Shown here: piece after piece, positions 8,801-17,231 of the stretch | How positions within the stretch are numbered: position 1 is the first letter of the stretch | How the letters are laid out: each line of letters starts with the position of its first letter | Assembly: GCF_003148665.1 (NCBI RefSeq) | Contig: NZ_QGGQ01000011.1 | Span: 111,342-175,341 of the forward strand | Direction: 5' to 3' | Length of the DNA: 64,000 nucleotides | Source: Maribacter polysiphoniae | GTDB lineage: Bacteria; Bacteroidota; Bacteroidia; Flavobacteriales; Flavobacteriaceae | Position numbers and translations under genes: made by a program | The notes under the pieces: generated by a model | Seen by the model: only the letters and a program-made list of their open reading frames with translations | Told to the model about the DNA's origin: nothing | The model's database searches: none

Positions 8801-9826
8801 GGTAAAGGAGTTGAACTTTTCAAGATTCACGTCATAATAACTTAGTCCTGCACCATCTGTTCCAAACCAAATGGTTCCTGTATAATCTTCATAAATACTT
8901 AGAATATCGTTATAATGAAGTGCCTTGGGATTGTACTTTTCCACCATGAATTGCTTGGCCGTATAATTCTTTAGGTCTATCAAAAAAAGGCCTTGACCAT
9001 AAGTACCAATCCACAACCTTTCTTTGGAGTCTAGGTAAAGACATAGAATAATTAGATCTTGGGGTAGCGGTATATTTAAGGGTAATTCAGAAGAGCTGCT
9101 CAGAAATGCTTCCCCAGTGTCCCTAAAATACAGTCCACCCCCATAAGTACCAAACCACTGCCGACCATTGCCATCTAATACAATTGTGCTGAATTTATGG
9201 TCAATCCTTACTCCTTGAAAATTACTAGGGAAAACTATGGTGGACTTTGAATTCGATTTATTTACCTCAAAAATTCCAACATCGGAGGTAATAATCACCT
9301 TTTTACGTTTTTCGGCAATTGCATAAATACCCCCGGGGGCAGCCCCCAAATCAATCTTTTGTATTTGAAAATTCTCAGGGTCCATTTTATAAAACCCATT
9401 GGTGTAGGTGCCAATCCAAAAATTAAGTTCAGTATCTTGAAAAATGATACTGGCATTTTTTATTTCGGATATTGTTTCAAATTTATTGGTTGCCCTATTA
9501 AGTTTTTTTAGAACTTGGCTCGCAGGTATGCACCATATATTATCCCGTCTATCTACATATACTTTCCCTAAATGACTATAGGTTGGCCTAGTAATATCGA
9601 TGAAATTAAACGGGTATACCTCGAACTTTTTACCATCATACCTATTTAGCCCATCTTGTGTCGCAATCCAGAGATAGCCAAGACTGTCCTGGTTAATGGA
9701 TATGGCACAGTTCTGTGAAAGTCCATCCTTAATCGAAAGTTGCCTGAATGTTATTTGATCTTGGCCATGTAAGTATATCGTGAAAAGAACGGTTACGACA
9801 TAGAAAAATGTCTTTGTTCGTTTCAT
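5831..9826 (-). CDS. hybrid two-component system sensor kinase/response regulator (HTCS)
   Basis: 1331 residues from the ATG at 9826, chosen because it begins a signal peptide (MKRTKTFFYVVTVLFTIYLHGQ); an ATG 11 codons upstream is less likely. Order: periplasmic two-propeller sensor of Reg_prop repeats (DGLSQN, LWIGTxGxGL motifs) to about residue 700; a Y_Y_Y domain; one membrane span near 780-800; histidine kinase with phospho-acceptor His about 835 in DISHEFKTPL; ATPase (NLLSNAFKHG); receiver with phospho-Asp about 1129 in LIISDIKMP and conserved Lys in VAKPFK; C-terminal AraC DNA-binding domain (SRMQLHRKLQAYTG). Such proteins sense an oligosaccharide or other ligand in the periplasm and activate transcription in one polypeptide. 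No susCD pair is adjacent, so its targets may be the secreted-protein genes downstream. A ten-G run at 8561-8570 lies inside the sensor coding region. Confidence 0.93.
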   Translation of the reverse strand: MKRTKTFFYVVTVLFTIYLHGQDQITFRQLSIKDGLSQNCAISINQDSLGYLWIATQDGLNRYDGKKFEVYPFNFIDITRPTYSHLGKVYVDRRDNIWCIPASQVLKKLNRATNKFETISEIKNASIIFQDTELNFWIGTYTNGFYKMDPENFQIQKIDLGAAPGGIYAIAEKRKKVIITSDVGIFEVNKSNSKSTIVFPSNFQGVRIDHKFSTIVLDGNGRQWFGTYGGGLYFRDTGEAFLSSSSELPLNIPLPQDLIILCLYLDSKERLWIGTYGQGLFLIDLKNYTAKQFMVEKYNPKALHYNDILSIYEDYTGTIWFGTDGAGLSYYDVNLEKFNSFTNFQIPENINIDVVRSIAVDASGFIWIGTSGKGLTQYQPQSNSWRTFRKDDPNGNSLLSDRIISLHADGTGDLWIGTQGGGLSILDKKGTITNYIENMEIRVEAINIWDIFKDGHGRFWLGTGEEGLVQFDKRRGIMAKYDTILNKDKGMALKNIRVITEDGDGNLWLGTDADGIAKFDINEGRFSMFQHDSIANSLSINSIKSLYYAPNNVLWIGTYGAGLDVYDIATNTFYNYDQHDGLANNVVYGILPDKRGGLWLSSNKGITKFTPGRNLASAPTIINYTNYDGLASEFNTGAYFSGPDGQLYFGGLEGFYWFKPDEIRKNTISPKTTITELNVVGKPRKIQSGLRLKYNENTVTFKFSSMQYSLPHKNLYKYRLVDYENNWVEAGNTNFVRYTQLPPGAYSFEVKSSNYDGYWNDTPEVFHFTISPPWYFNSWSKSFYALLLLCLGFAIYNYLKWRLKMQFDLRQKEAEALRFKRLNQLKSKLYTDISHEFKTPLTLIAGPIDAKLGAGGLTDTDYAIFATIKRNTKRLVNLVDQLLHMAKLEKGKIKLKVTNSDLKLFLGLIAKSFEFQAEQAGMTYGIEIDDLGDTWYDEDAIEKIVTNLLSNAFKHGISGGICKFLATREDDTVHIVVINSVAGNLSSDTNKLFNRFYQKDEYTDGAGIGLFLVKELVALYKGQITAKVEGNQIQFNVVLPVAKSNFKSKFIFEETIDAGAYMEDKDENDLRSKLATSALPIVLIVEDHKEIRDFLKSVWQVKYTVLEANTGNEGIEKALENIPDLIISDIKMPNGDGIALCNSLKTDVRTSHIPIILLTANSSEENELKGLHSGADDFVAKPFKLKVLEKRVENLIATRRALRNRYSQEYIFKAKDIAVTPTDELFLKKIQEVIDKHLFDPDFTAARFCKEVHMSRMQLHRKLQAYTGLSTTAFIRSERLKQAVQILRTSDTTINEVAYIVGFNTPSYFIKCFKETYKKPPLEYMQDAENQ
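8561..8570 (-). repeat. poly-G(10) tract within the HTCS sensor coding sequence
   Basis: Ten consecutive C on the plus strand, i.e. GGGGGGGGGG in the coding strand, encoding the Gly-Gly-Gly of an IGTQGGGLSIL propeller motif. The frame is open at this length. Gain or loss of one G by slipped-strand mispairing would truncate the protein. Confidence 0.9.
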
Positions 9827-9947
9827 GTTAAGGAAATTCGGCCATGGGTAGTTTTTCATACCCTAACAAAATAGTATCTTTATATGGGTACGTATTGTAA
9901 AAAAAGGACATTGTAAATGTCTAGGAAGCAACTTAAACTTATATAAG

Positions 9948-10784
9948 ATGATCAAGGCTTTCGCTGAAAGACCAGAATTTGAAATTCCGGAGAACCTAAA
10001 ACCTTTCTTGATTTCAGCTATTCACGGTCATACTGAAGATGCAATTCATTTAAGTTTTCCGAATTATCCTAATGGCTTCCCCGTATTCATCAATGTTTAT
10101 GGTAGCTATCCAATATTGCATCTTAATGGTCGGGTTACAAGGGCTCCCTCTACATTGAATCTCGCGGGTCAGATATATGGGGAGATTCCAAAGATTGAAA
10201 TACAGGGACGATTTGGACAGATAGGCTTTCTAATGCACCCAACCACTCCATATTACCTATTCCATTTGCCAGGGAATTTATTATTGAATAGTTGGTCTGC
10301 AATAGAGGAAATTTCCCCAAAAAACACAACTGAACTTTTTAAAGCATTGGATTCTTGTCAAGACCCATTACATAGATTACCCATACTAATGCATTATTTA
10401 GAACAACTTATTCCATGCAGATTGTCTCCAGTTCCTTGGCTCGACCAGTCCTTGACTGAGATATATGAATGTGATGGTCTTTTAAGCATCAAGGAACTTA
10501 GTGAAAGGGCTGGTTTGAGCTTGCGACATTTCAGAAGACTTTTTATAAAAATTATAGGAATACCTCCTAAATTTTTCTGTAAAGTGGTACAACTGAACAC
10601 TATTTTTGAGAGTATAAACAATGCGAATACAGAAAAAATACATCATCTGGCCTATGACTGCGGATATTATGACCAGGCACATTTCATTAATGATTTTAAA
10701 AAACTGATTGGGGACAGCCCTGAAAAATTCTTGAACAGCAAATATGCCTATGTAAAAACCTATTTGGGCCGAAAAGGGTCATAA
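9948..10784 (+). CDS. AraC-family transcriptional regulator
   Basis: 278 residues, ATG start. The C-terminal third (about 170-265) is an AraC/XylS double helix-turn-helix: SIKELSERAGLSLRHFRRLF, then IHHLAYDCGYYDQAHFINDFKKLIGDSPEKF. The N-terminal part (1-150) matches the small ligand- or effector-binding region found in one-component AraC proteins (GQIGFLMHPTTPYYLF). It is divergent from the HTCS gene, with 121 nt between the two start codons. Autoregulation or control of the HTCS is plausible. The target is unknown. Confidence 0.85.
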   Translation: MIKAFAERPEFEIPENLKPFLISAIHGHTEDAIHLSFPNYPNGFPVFINVYGSYPILHLNGRVTRAPSTLNLAGQIYGEIPKIEIQGRFGQIGFLMHPTTPYYLFHLPGNLLLNSWSAIEEISPKNTTELFKALDSCQDPLHRLPILMHYLEQLIPCRLSPVPWLDQSLTEIYECDGLLSIKELSERAGLSLRHFRRLFIKIIGIPPKFFCKVVQLNTIFESINNANTEKIHHLAYDCGYYDQAHFINDFKKLIGDSPEKFLNSKYAYVKTYLGRKGS

Positions 10785-11002
10785 AACGCAAATGGCCAAG
10801 GGCTATCTGGCTTGATGTATTTTCCCCTCAATCGACTTAATATTGGTGCATTGACAAAATTGGGTTCGACCCAAATAAGGTTATAGGTAAAGTCTGTATT
10901 TATGATAAAAAATATCAGCTAGAAAATCCGGAAACATTTGAAATAAAATGGAATGCAACTTTCTAATGCTCCCTAACATCCAATATATATTTACCAATCC
11001 AC

Positions 11003-12400
11003 TTACCGGGCTGGCTGGATATTTTGATTTACCCTGAAGAAATTCTCCGGATCGTATTGTTTCTTTATGGTCGTAAGTCGTTCATAATTACTTTTATAAC
11101 TTGCCTTGATTCGTTCTTGACCTTCGTCCATTATAAAGTTGAGATAGGCCCCACCGGTCGAATAGGGATGAAGTGCTTCCCAATAGTCCTTGCACCAATC
11201 TTTAATTTTCTCTGCATTGGCCGGATCGGGATCAACCCCAACGATAACCCCAGCATATTTTGCGTCTCGGTTGGCCCAAGGCGTCTCTTCCTTTCCAACT
11301 CGGCTAGCGGCACCACTGATTGGATATAAATGCATTTGCGAAAGGGGCGTTGGAATTTTAGACCCAAACTCCAAATGTTTGGCCCTTACTTCCGAACCTA
11401 GGTCGTCGAAGTAGTCTGCCCTCCAGTACCATTGTAGACCAGGGGGCAACATTTCGTCGAACATGGTCTGAATAGCAGGATAAGGCATTTCCCCGACATG
11501 ATGAAAGATGGGTTTCATTTCTAGGACCGGTCTGAAAACTTCTTCTTGTTTCTCAGGTCCTCCCAAATAAGACCAAACTATACCGCAGAACATTTTATTA
11601 TGCAACTCTTCGGGAAAGGGCGCACCGGGGATAACCATGGTAGCTATAAAACCGTTAAGATCATCCGGGGCATCGTTGATAAAGGTATGATACCATTCCA
11701 TAACCTCCTCGATTCTTTCAATGGGCCACAACGATGGCCCCCCTATGATATTCTTGACTGGATGCGCCTGAAACTTAAAGGAGGTTACAATCCCGAAATT
11801 TCCGCCACCTCCTCGGATAGCCCAGAATAAATCAGTGTTCTGTTTCGCGCTTACGGTCACAAAGGACCCATCTGCCAAGACCATATCCGCCTCCAGTAAA
11901 TTGTCTATCGTTAGGCCATACTTTCTAGAAAGATAACCAACTCCACCCCCTAAGGTAAGACCACCCACTCCCGTGGATGAAATAATACCTGCTGGAACGG
12001 CAAGTCCAAATGGATGTGTGGCATGATCTACCTCTCCCCATAAATTTCCGCCACCAACCCTGACCGTACTATGCTCCACATCTATATGAACAAATTTTAT
12101 TCCGGAAAGATCGATGACCATGCCATCATCACAAAGTCCGAGGCCACCCCCATTATGACCGCCTCCCCTAACGGCAACCAAGAGGTTGTTCTCCCTACCA
12201 AAATTTACAGCGGATATTACGTCTGCTACGTCGGTACACATGACGAACATTGCAGGGCGCTTATCTATCATTGCATTGTAAATTTTGCGCGTTTCGTTAT
12301 AATTTGGGTCTTTAGGGAAAATGACTTTCCCCCTAATCTGAGCGGTAAAAGCATCTAAAACAGAGGCTTCCAATTCCTTAATCTTACCTTTTGTTGACAT
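11003..12400 (-). CDS. FAD-binding oxidoreductase, berberine bridge enzyme-like (PCMH/BBE)
   Basis: 465 residues, close to the usual length of bacterial BBE-like oxidases. The FAD-binding PCMH domain (about 35-215) contains AVRGGGHNGGGLGL, whose His is the position that forms the covalent 8-alpha-FAD link in the family. It also has STGVGGLTLGGGVGYLSRKYG. The Cys used for the second covalent link in bicovalent members is replaced (GYLSRKYG), so a single His link is expected. The C-terminal BBE segment is AYLNFIMDEG through YDPENFFRVNQNI. These enzymes oxidise sugars or alcohols with oxygen as acceptor; the substrate here is unknown. It lies 70 nt downstream of the ferredoxin-cyclase-globin gene on the same strand, so it may share its promoter. 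Confidence 0.88.
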   Translation of the reverse strand: MSTKGKIKELEASVLDAFTAQIRGKVIFPKDPNYNETRKIYNAMIDKRPAMFVMCTDVADVISAVNFGRENNLLVAVRGGGHNGGGLGLCDDGMVIDLSGIKFVHIDVEHSTVRVGGGNLWGEVDHATHPFGLAVPAGIISSTGVGGLTLGGGVGYLSRKYGLTIDNLLEADMVLADGSFVTVSAKQNTDLFWAIRGGGGNFGIVTSFKFQAHPVKNIIGGPSLWPIERIEEVMEWYHTFINDAPDDLNGFIATMVIPGAPFPEELHNKMFCGIVWSYLGGPEKQEEVFRPVLEMKPIFHHVGEMPYPAIQTMFDEMLPPGLQWYWRADYFDDLGSEVRAKHLEFGSKIPTPLSQMHLYPISGAASRVGKEETPWANRDAKYAGVIVGVDPDPANAEKIKDWCKDYWEALHPYSTGGAYLNFIMDEGQERIKASYKSNYERLTTIKKQYDPENFFRVNQNIQPAR

Positions 12401-12470
12401 GATTGTTTTGTTTAATTAATGATGATTTGATTGTTGTTATTACTTCTATTTTTTGAGAAGTGTTTATTTC

Positions 12471-13787
12471 TCAATGTGCATTGGACTTCATCGTATCGAT
12501 TACAAAATCCAGTGCAGTATTCCAAGCTTCCATAGTTTTTAACGTCTTGTACCCTCCCAATACTTCATCAATGGTTTCGATCATCGCTTGTTTCACCACA
12601 GGGTAGTATTCGGCCTTTACACCATATTGGATATGACTTTTACCCAATTTTGCCAGCCCTTTTTTGAGATGTTCCGGTCTAGATAGGGAATAGACGATTC
12701 CACCTAACATATGGGTAAGTAACCGCCCCTGATCGGTCATGTTATTACTAAATAACGCCCTGACAAAAGGGGCTATTTCAAATACTTTATCATAGAATGT
12801 TTTGGCGAATTTATCCTCGTCCTCCAACATAATGTTCATTGAAGCCTGTAATTCAAGTTGAAGATCCATCGCTTTAAAACCTTTCAATTCGAATAAATTC
12901 AAAGGATCTTCCTTCCCTGCCAATTTGTTGCAGAACTTGCGCCCAATTATCACTGTTTCTTTATTTACATTGTCCAAGATCGTTTCCGATATTAGAATAT
13001 CCGTATTCGTTACCTTGGTTTCATTTTGGATACGACTAGCCACGTTTACTGGGTCTCCAATGACCGAGAATTGTTTATGTGTAGGATGTCCAAGATGACC
13101 TAAAAAGGCGGTCCCGAAATTGAGACCAATTCCTGATTTCAGTTTAATCTCTATGTCCTTTAAATCAGACCTGTTGAGGGAATCAAGGGCATATTGCATT
13201 CCTAATGCAGCACGTATTGCATCTTCACAATTCTTCTCGGCTGTACCACCGGTGGTACCAAATACACCGACAATCTCGTCTCCAACATATTGGTAGATAA
13301 CACCATTGTTCATCAATATGGGCTCCCCTAATGCGGTATAGAACTTATTGAGCATATAGGCTATGTCATAATTGAGGTTTTTGGAAGAGAGGTTCGTGAA
13401 ATTTCTTAAGTCACAGAAAAGAATGGCAATCGGTCTTTCTTCTGCCCTGCCCGTGGGGACTAATTCTTTTTGTAGATTGTTGACTTCTCCACTTGACCAA
13501 ATCAGGCGTTGTAGTGTTACATCACCTTTAGGTCTTGCCTGACAGGCCAGTCTTATAGATGGATCCCACTTTCGGGCCTGGCTACTAGACTTTTCGAATT
13601 CTGTTTTGGGACTAAGATTACTTACCCCATCCAGGACCCTTACCCTGCAGGTGGTACAGATACCATTTCCACCGCACTCATGCAAGTGGGGAATTCTGTT
13701 CGCTATTGATAGGTCAAGTAGTGTATTGGTATTCGATTTGAACGTTACCTGTCGATTGATTGCCGAGTATGTTAAGGTTTTGACCAT
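12471..13787 (-). CDS. [2Fe-2S] ferredoxin - class III nucleotidyl cyclase - globin fusion
   Basis: 438 residues in three domains. Residues 1-95 are a [2Fe-2S] ferredoxin with Cys38, Cys44, Cys47 and Cys82 (C-x5-C-x2-C). Residues about 115-300 are a class III adenylate/guanylate cyclase. The two metal-binding Asp are D126 (LFCDLRNFT) and D170 (YVGDEIVGVFG), and the transition-state Asn and Arg are in PVNVASRI (N248, R252). Residues about 315-435 resemble the globin domain of flavohaemoglobin. Its expected haem-pocket residues are present: Tyr332 (B10), Phe346 (CD1), Gln353 (E7) and proximal His385 (F8). The protein is therefore a probable soluble redox- and gas-responsive cyclase. Whether it makes cAMP or cGMP cannot be read with confidence. 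It is divergent from a histidine kinase gene; a 20-bp palindrome lies between them. Confidence 0.9.
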   Translation of the reverse strand: MVKTLTYSAINRQVTFKSNTNTLLDLSIANRIPHLHECGGNGICTTCRVRVLDGVSNLSPKTEFEKSSSQARKWDPSIRLACQARPKGDVTLQRLIWSSGEVNNLQKELVPTGRAEERPIAILFCDLRNFTNLSSKNLNYDIAYMLNKFYTALGEPILMNNGVIYQYVGDEIVGVFGTTGGTAEKNCEDAIRAALGMQYALDSLNRSDLKDIEIKLKSGIGLNFGTAFLGHLGHPTHKQFSVIGDPVNVASRIQNETKVTNTDILISETILDNVNKETVIIGRKFCNKLAGKEDPLNLFELKGFKAMDLQLELQASMNIMLEDEDKFAKTFYDKVFEIAPFVRALFSNNMTDQGRLLTHMLGGIVYSLSRPEHLKKGLAKLGKSHIQYGVKAEYYPVVKQAMIETIDEVLGGYKTLKTMEAWNTALDFVIDTMKSNAH

Positions 13788-13911
13788 TTGATTTTGTTTT
13801 AATATGGTTGATTGGATAACTATTTGGCATTGGTCAAAATTAAATTTGAAGATTGATTTTTTTTACACCCTATTCTATGATTTATAAAAATCACACTTTA
13901 GCTAGAGACAC

Positions 13912-13931
13912 TATCACACAATTGTGTGATA
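13912..13931. promoter_or_regulatory. perfect 20-bp palindrome, candidate operator
   Basis: TATCACACAATTGTGTGATA is its own reverse complement. It lies in the divergent intergenic region, 125 nt upstream of the ferredoxin-cyclase-globin ATG and about 138 nt upstream of the histidine kinase ATG. A further TCACAC half-site occurs at 13890-13896. It is suited to a dimeric helix-turn-helix regulator, perhaps of the Crp/Fnr type, although the half-sites are arranged inversely to the classic TGTGA-N6-TCACA. Confidence 0.55.
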
Positions 13932-14069
13932 CTGATAATCATTGTTTTAGGTGTTGTAATACACGTAGAATTGGATAACTTTGACAAAATGTAATCTTTG
14001 GTTGGGTATATCCGAATAAACCATTGGAATCATTGGAAGTTTGATTTTTGTATCACGAAAATTATTGAC

Positions 14070-15941
14070 ATGCTGGGTAAACAGCTATTCTTTTTATTAA
14101 TTATAATCGGTTTCAAGTTCGCGACGGGACAACCTAACGAGTTGGATAGTCTGAAGACGGTAGTAAACCTGATGCCAGAGGATTCTTTGAAATGCGAGAC
14201 CTATTTACGCATTGCCGATCTGCTATATTCAGGTGAGGAATCTGAATGGTATGCCAACAAGGCATTGAGGCTTTCCAAGAATTTGAATAGCCCTAGACTT
14301 ATCGGTAGATCATATCATAGACTGGCTTGGTGTCATGGTCTGGATGAGATGGATAAGAAAACCGCCTATTTAGACAGTGCTACAATCCGGTTTACTTCGA
14401 TAGCCGATAATTACGGTCTCGGAAGTGTATATGATACCAAAGGGACAATCCTAATGGCCTATGGTTCAATCAGCGAGGCTTTGAAGGCCTATCAACAAGC
14501 CTATGATTTCTATTCAAAAATACCTGACTCTGAACGACAGGCAGGTGTACTGAATAATTGGGCGATTGCAGAATATACTGGCGGAAACACAAAAGAGGCA
14601 CTTTATAAATTTCAAAAGGCTCTGGACTATAGAATAACTGAGAAACCGATTTCGCATATCGATATCGCACGCCTCTATCAAGGCTTGGGGGAGTGCCATA
14701 GAATAAATGGGGATATGGAAATGGCGGCAACAAATTATCTCAAAGGATATGAGCACAGGAACGCCGTAGAAAATATTGGTGTGGTAGAATCGATGCTCAG
14801 TTTGGCTTCCCTGATTTATGAGGCCGCCGAAAGAAAAATGGATACATTGGCTATTGTAGGGCTAGTGAATGATTATGGGTTTGTTAGCTCGCTACACCTT
14901 ATAGAAAGTGCAGAAAAGACAAGGGGAATAGCGGATAGAATTGGGATGAAAAACGCTATCATGGATGTGAGACGTCAACGTAATATATTGAATAAGGATT
15001 TTAAGGCTGCTTACGAAATTCTGCTGAAACAGAAACAACTACAAGAAGAGTATAAGCTCAGTGAAAGTAGTTTGGAGGCTATGGCCGATATGAAGGTCAA
15101 GTTCGAAAAAGACCAATTAAAGATCAAACTACTTGAGGAAGAGGTAGTCAATCAAAAAAGCCAAGATCGCATGACTATGTTATTATTTTCCCTCGGGGCG
15201 TTGTTATTAATCGCTATAATAGGGCTGCTCTATTACCAAAATCGTGTAAAGACGGGTCAACTCAAACTTAATGAAGCTCATAGGGAACAACAGATCGTCT
15301 CTATGCGTTCTATGTTGGAGGGACAGGAAAAGGAACGTTCGCGTATTGCCCGCGATCTTCATGACGGCCTTGGAAATTTATTGTCGACCCTGAAGGTGAA
15401 CATAGGTAGCCTTCAAATCAATTTCGATGATAAGAATTCAAAAAAGATTTATGGTTCGGCCAGCCAAATGATCGATGAAGCCTGTATTGAGGTACGAAAG
15501 ATCGCCCATGAGATGATGCCACAGGCGCTCAAGAAATTAGGACTCCGAAAAGCTTTGGAAGATCTTGTTTTAAAAATGGACGCCATACATGAATTCGATG
15601 CGGAATTCCATGTTCATGGAAAGGAAAGAATTTTTGATGACAGTACCAATGTGATGCTCTTCCGAATCGTACAGGAAGCATTGAACAACATTGTAAGGTA
15701 TGCCAAAGCGAAAGAAGTCTCAGTGCAGATAACCTATAGTGAGGATTGGTTCGACCTCACCATTGAAGATGATGGAATAGGTTTCGACCCCAATGCATTG
15801 GATACCGACAAAGGAATGGGCTTAAAGAGTATCGCCTTCAGGACCGAATTCATTAAGGGCACCTATGACCTTACCAGTCGCCCCGGTGTGGGAACCTTGG
15901 TAACAATAAACATACCCCTGAACAATATTCCAGAAGCCTAG
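14070..15941 (+). CDS. TPR-containing sensor histidine kinase (HisKA_3 type)
   Basis: 623 residues from the ATG at 14070, which starts a signal peptide (MLGKQLFFLLIIIGFKFATGQ); the open frame extends 24 codons upstream without signal character. The N-terminal 340 residues are tetratricopeptide repeats, probably periplasmic. One membrane span (MTMLLFSLGALLLIAIIGLL) is followed by a coiled linker and a NarX/DesK-type dimerisation domain. The phospho-acceptor His is in RIARDLHDGLGNLLSTLK. The ATPase domain contains EALNNIVRYAKAKEV and DDGIGFD. The response regulator gene follows by 20 nt, forming a two-component pair. The signal sensed is unknown. Confidence 0.92.
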   Translation: MLGKQLFFLLIIIGFKFATGQPNELDSLKTVVNLMPEDSLKCETYLRIADLLYSGEESEWYANKALRLSKNLNSPRLIGRSYHRLAWCHGLDEMDKKTAYLDSATIRFTSIADNYGLGSVYDTKGTILMAYGSISEALKAYQQAYDFYSKIPDSERQAGVLNNWAIAEYTGGNTKEALYKFQKALDYRITEKPISHIDIARLYQGLGECHRINGDMEMAATNYLKGYEHRNAVENIGVVESMLSLASLIYEAAERKMDTLAIVGLVNDYGFVSSLHLIESAEKTRGIADRIGMKNAIMDVRRQRNILNKDFKAAYEILLKQKQLQEEYKLSESSLEAMADMKVKFEKDQLKIKLLEEEVVNQKSQDRMTMLLFSLGALLLIAIIGLLYYQNRVKTGQLKLNEAHREQQIVSMRSMLEGQEKERSRIARDLHDGLGNLLSTLKVNIGSLQINFDDKNSKKIYGSASQMIDEACIEVRKIAHEMMPQALKKLGLRKALEDLVLKMDAIHEFDAEFHVHGKERIFDDSTNVMLFRIVQEALNNIVRYAKAKEVSVQITYSEDWFDLTIEDDGIGFDPNALDTDKGMGLKSIAFRTEFIKGTYDLTSRPGVGTLVTINIPLNNIPEA

Positions 15942-15961
15942 TATAATCAATCGAATATGAC

Positions 15962-16612
15962 ATGGAGATGATAAAAGTATTATTAGCCGATGACCATCAG
16001 ATAATGCTCGATGGATTAAAAGCAATTATAGCCAAAGACAGATCGCTCAAAGTAGTCGGTACGGCTTGCAATGGACTGGAAGTACTGGAGTATCTTAAGA
16101 AAGAACCTGTTGATGTGCTGTTACTTGACCTACAGATGCCCGGCATGGATGGACTCGAGACCACTTTGCATGTTAAGAAGTCCTTCCCGAATGTAAAAGT
16201 AGTCATGCTTACTACAAATGACGAAGGAAGTATCATTATGTCCTTGTTCAAGGTGGGTGCCACTGGATATCTATTGAAGAATGCCTCAAAGGAATACCTT
16301 ATTCAAGGGATCAAGGATGCACATGCAGGGAAAAGAGTTCTCAGTTCGCATCTTACGGAAAAGATGATCGAAAGCCTTACCGAAGAGCCGAAAATCAAAG
16401 AAGGAACCATACCCAAGATCACCAAACGCGAGATTGAGGTGATAAAATTGATCGCGCAGGAATACACCACGCAAGAGATTGCAGATACACTATTCGTTAG
16501 CACCAATACCGTGGCTACCCATAAACGGAACCTATTTGTTAAAATGGAGGTAAAGAACTCCGTAGGTATGGTCAAAAAGGCTTTGGAATGGGGACTATTA
16601 GATCAACGTTAG
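15962..16612 (+). CDS. LuxR/NarL-family response regulator
   Basis: 216 residues. The receiver domain (1-120) shows the acidic pair in LLADDHQ and the phospho-acceptor Asp in LLLDLQMPGMDG. The C-terminal LuxR-type helix-turn-helix is ITKREIEVIKLIAQEYTTQEIADTLFVSTNTVATHKRNL (two overlapping halves of the motif). It is the cognate partner of the upstream histidine kinase, 20 nt away on the same strand. Targets are unknown; the divergent redox cyclase gene is a candidate by position. Confidence 0.94.
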   Translation: MEMIKVLLADDHQIMLDGLKAIIAKDRSLKVVGTACNGLEVLEYLKKEPVDVLLLDLQMPGMDGLETTLHVKKSFPNVKVVMLTTNDEGSIIMSLFKVGATGYLLKNASKEYLIQGIKDAHAGKRVLSSHLTEKMIESLTEEPKIKEGTIPKITKREIEVIKLIAQEYTTQEIADTLFVSTNTVATHKRNLFVKMEVKNSVGMVKKALEWGLLDQR

Positions 16613-17158
16613 AAATTTGTTGACCCAGACACCCTTTCTTAAAGGTTTCTTTATAGGGAATATAAAGAAGCCCCTCAATGATATTCTAACGAGATTATCC
16701 ACACAATTTTGCAAGACAGATTATGGGTTCAATTGCGGGTATTTAAAGCTACCATAGGCATGGTAAATCATTTTATCAAAAATCTACAAATGCATTTTAA
16801 ATTTTGAATTCCCAATAAATACCTGAATTTAATATAACAACGATAGTTAAAATCGGTAAAAAGGCCTAAGTGCTCGTGCGCTTTTAATCCCTAATTTCCA
16901 GTAGCATATAAAAGTAAGCTTCCATATTAGGAAAAACAGATACCTATCTTAAAAATCTATATTCCCTTGGAATTTCACCAGAGATGTATTTATCGTTATT
17001 ACAACTCACTCCTATAATAGTTTGATATATTTATTATTCCTTTATCCAAATGCATAACAAATTAACACACTTAAATGCCTTTGACCCAATAAATCAATGA
17101 CACCTAATCATTGAACTTTCCCTAGATTCATAAGTGTCGATCTACTGCCCTACCCTAA
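16613..17158. other. intergenic region without recognisable genes
   Basis: About 550 nt of AT-rich DNA after the response regulator. It contains one AT-rich inverted repeat at 16647-16669 (TTCTTTATA, 5-nt loop, TATAAAGAA), not followed by a T-run and so not a convincing terminator. No open frame with signal peptide or domain character was seen on either strand. It probably holds the promoter of the lipoprotein operon that begins at 17232. Confidence 0.5.
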
Positions 17159-17192
17159 ATGTCATCACCAAAAGTGATGACATTTCGTTTTT
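17159..17192 (+). terminator. rho-independent terminator or leader attenuator
   Basis: A perfect 10-bp stem (ATGTCATCAC / GTGATGACAT) with a 5-nt loop, followed by TTCGTTTTT. It sits only 40 nt before the start codon of the 404-aa lipoprotein. It may end the response-regulator transcript or act in the leader of the lipoprotein operon. Confidence 0.75.
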
Positions 17193-17231
17193 AAAACGAT
17201 ATCCAATAAAACAACCTTTAAAAAGTATCAA

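Noticed and set aside
16647..16669. AT-rich hairpin after the response regulator
   Set aside because: Stem of mostly A-T pairs and no following T-run; not called as a terminator.
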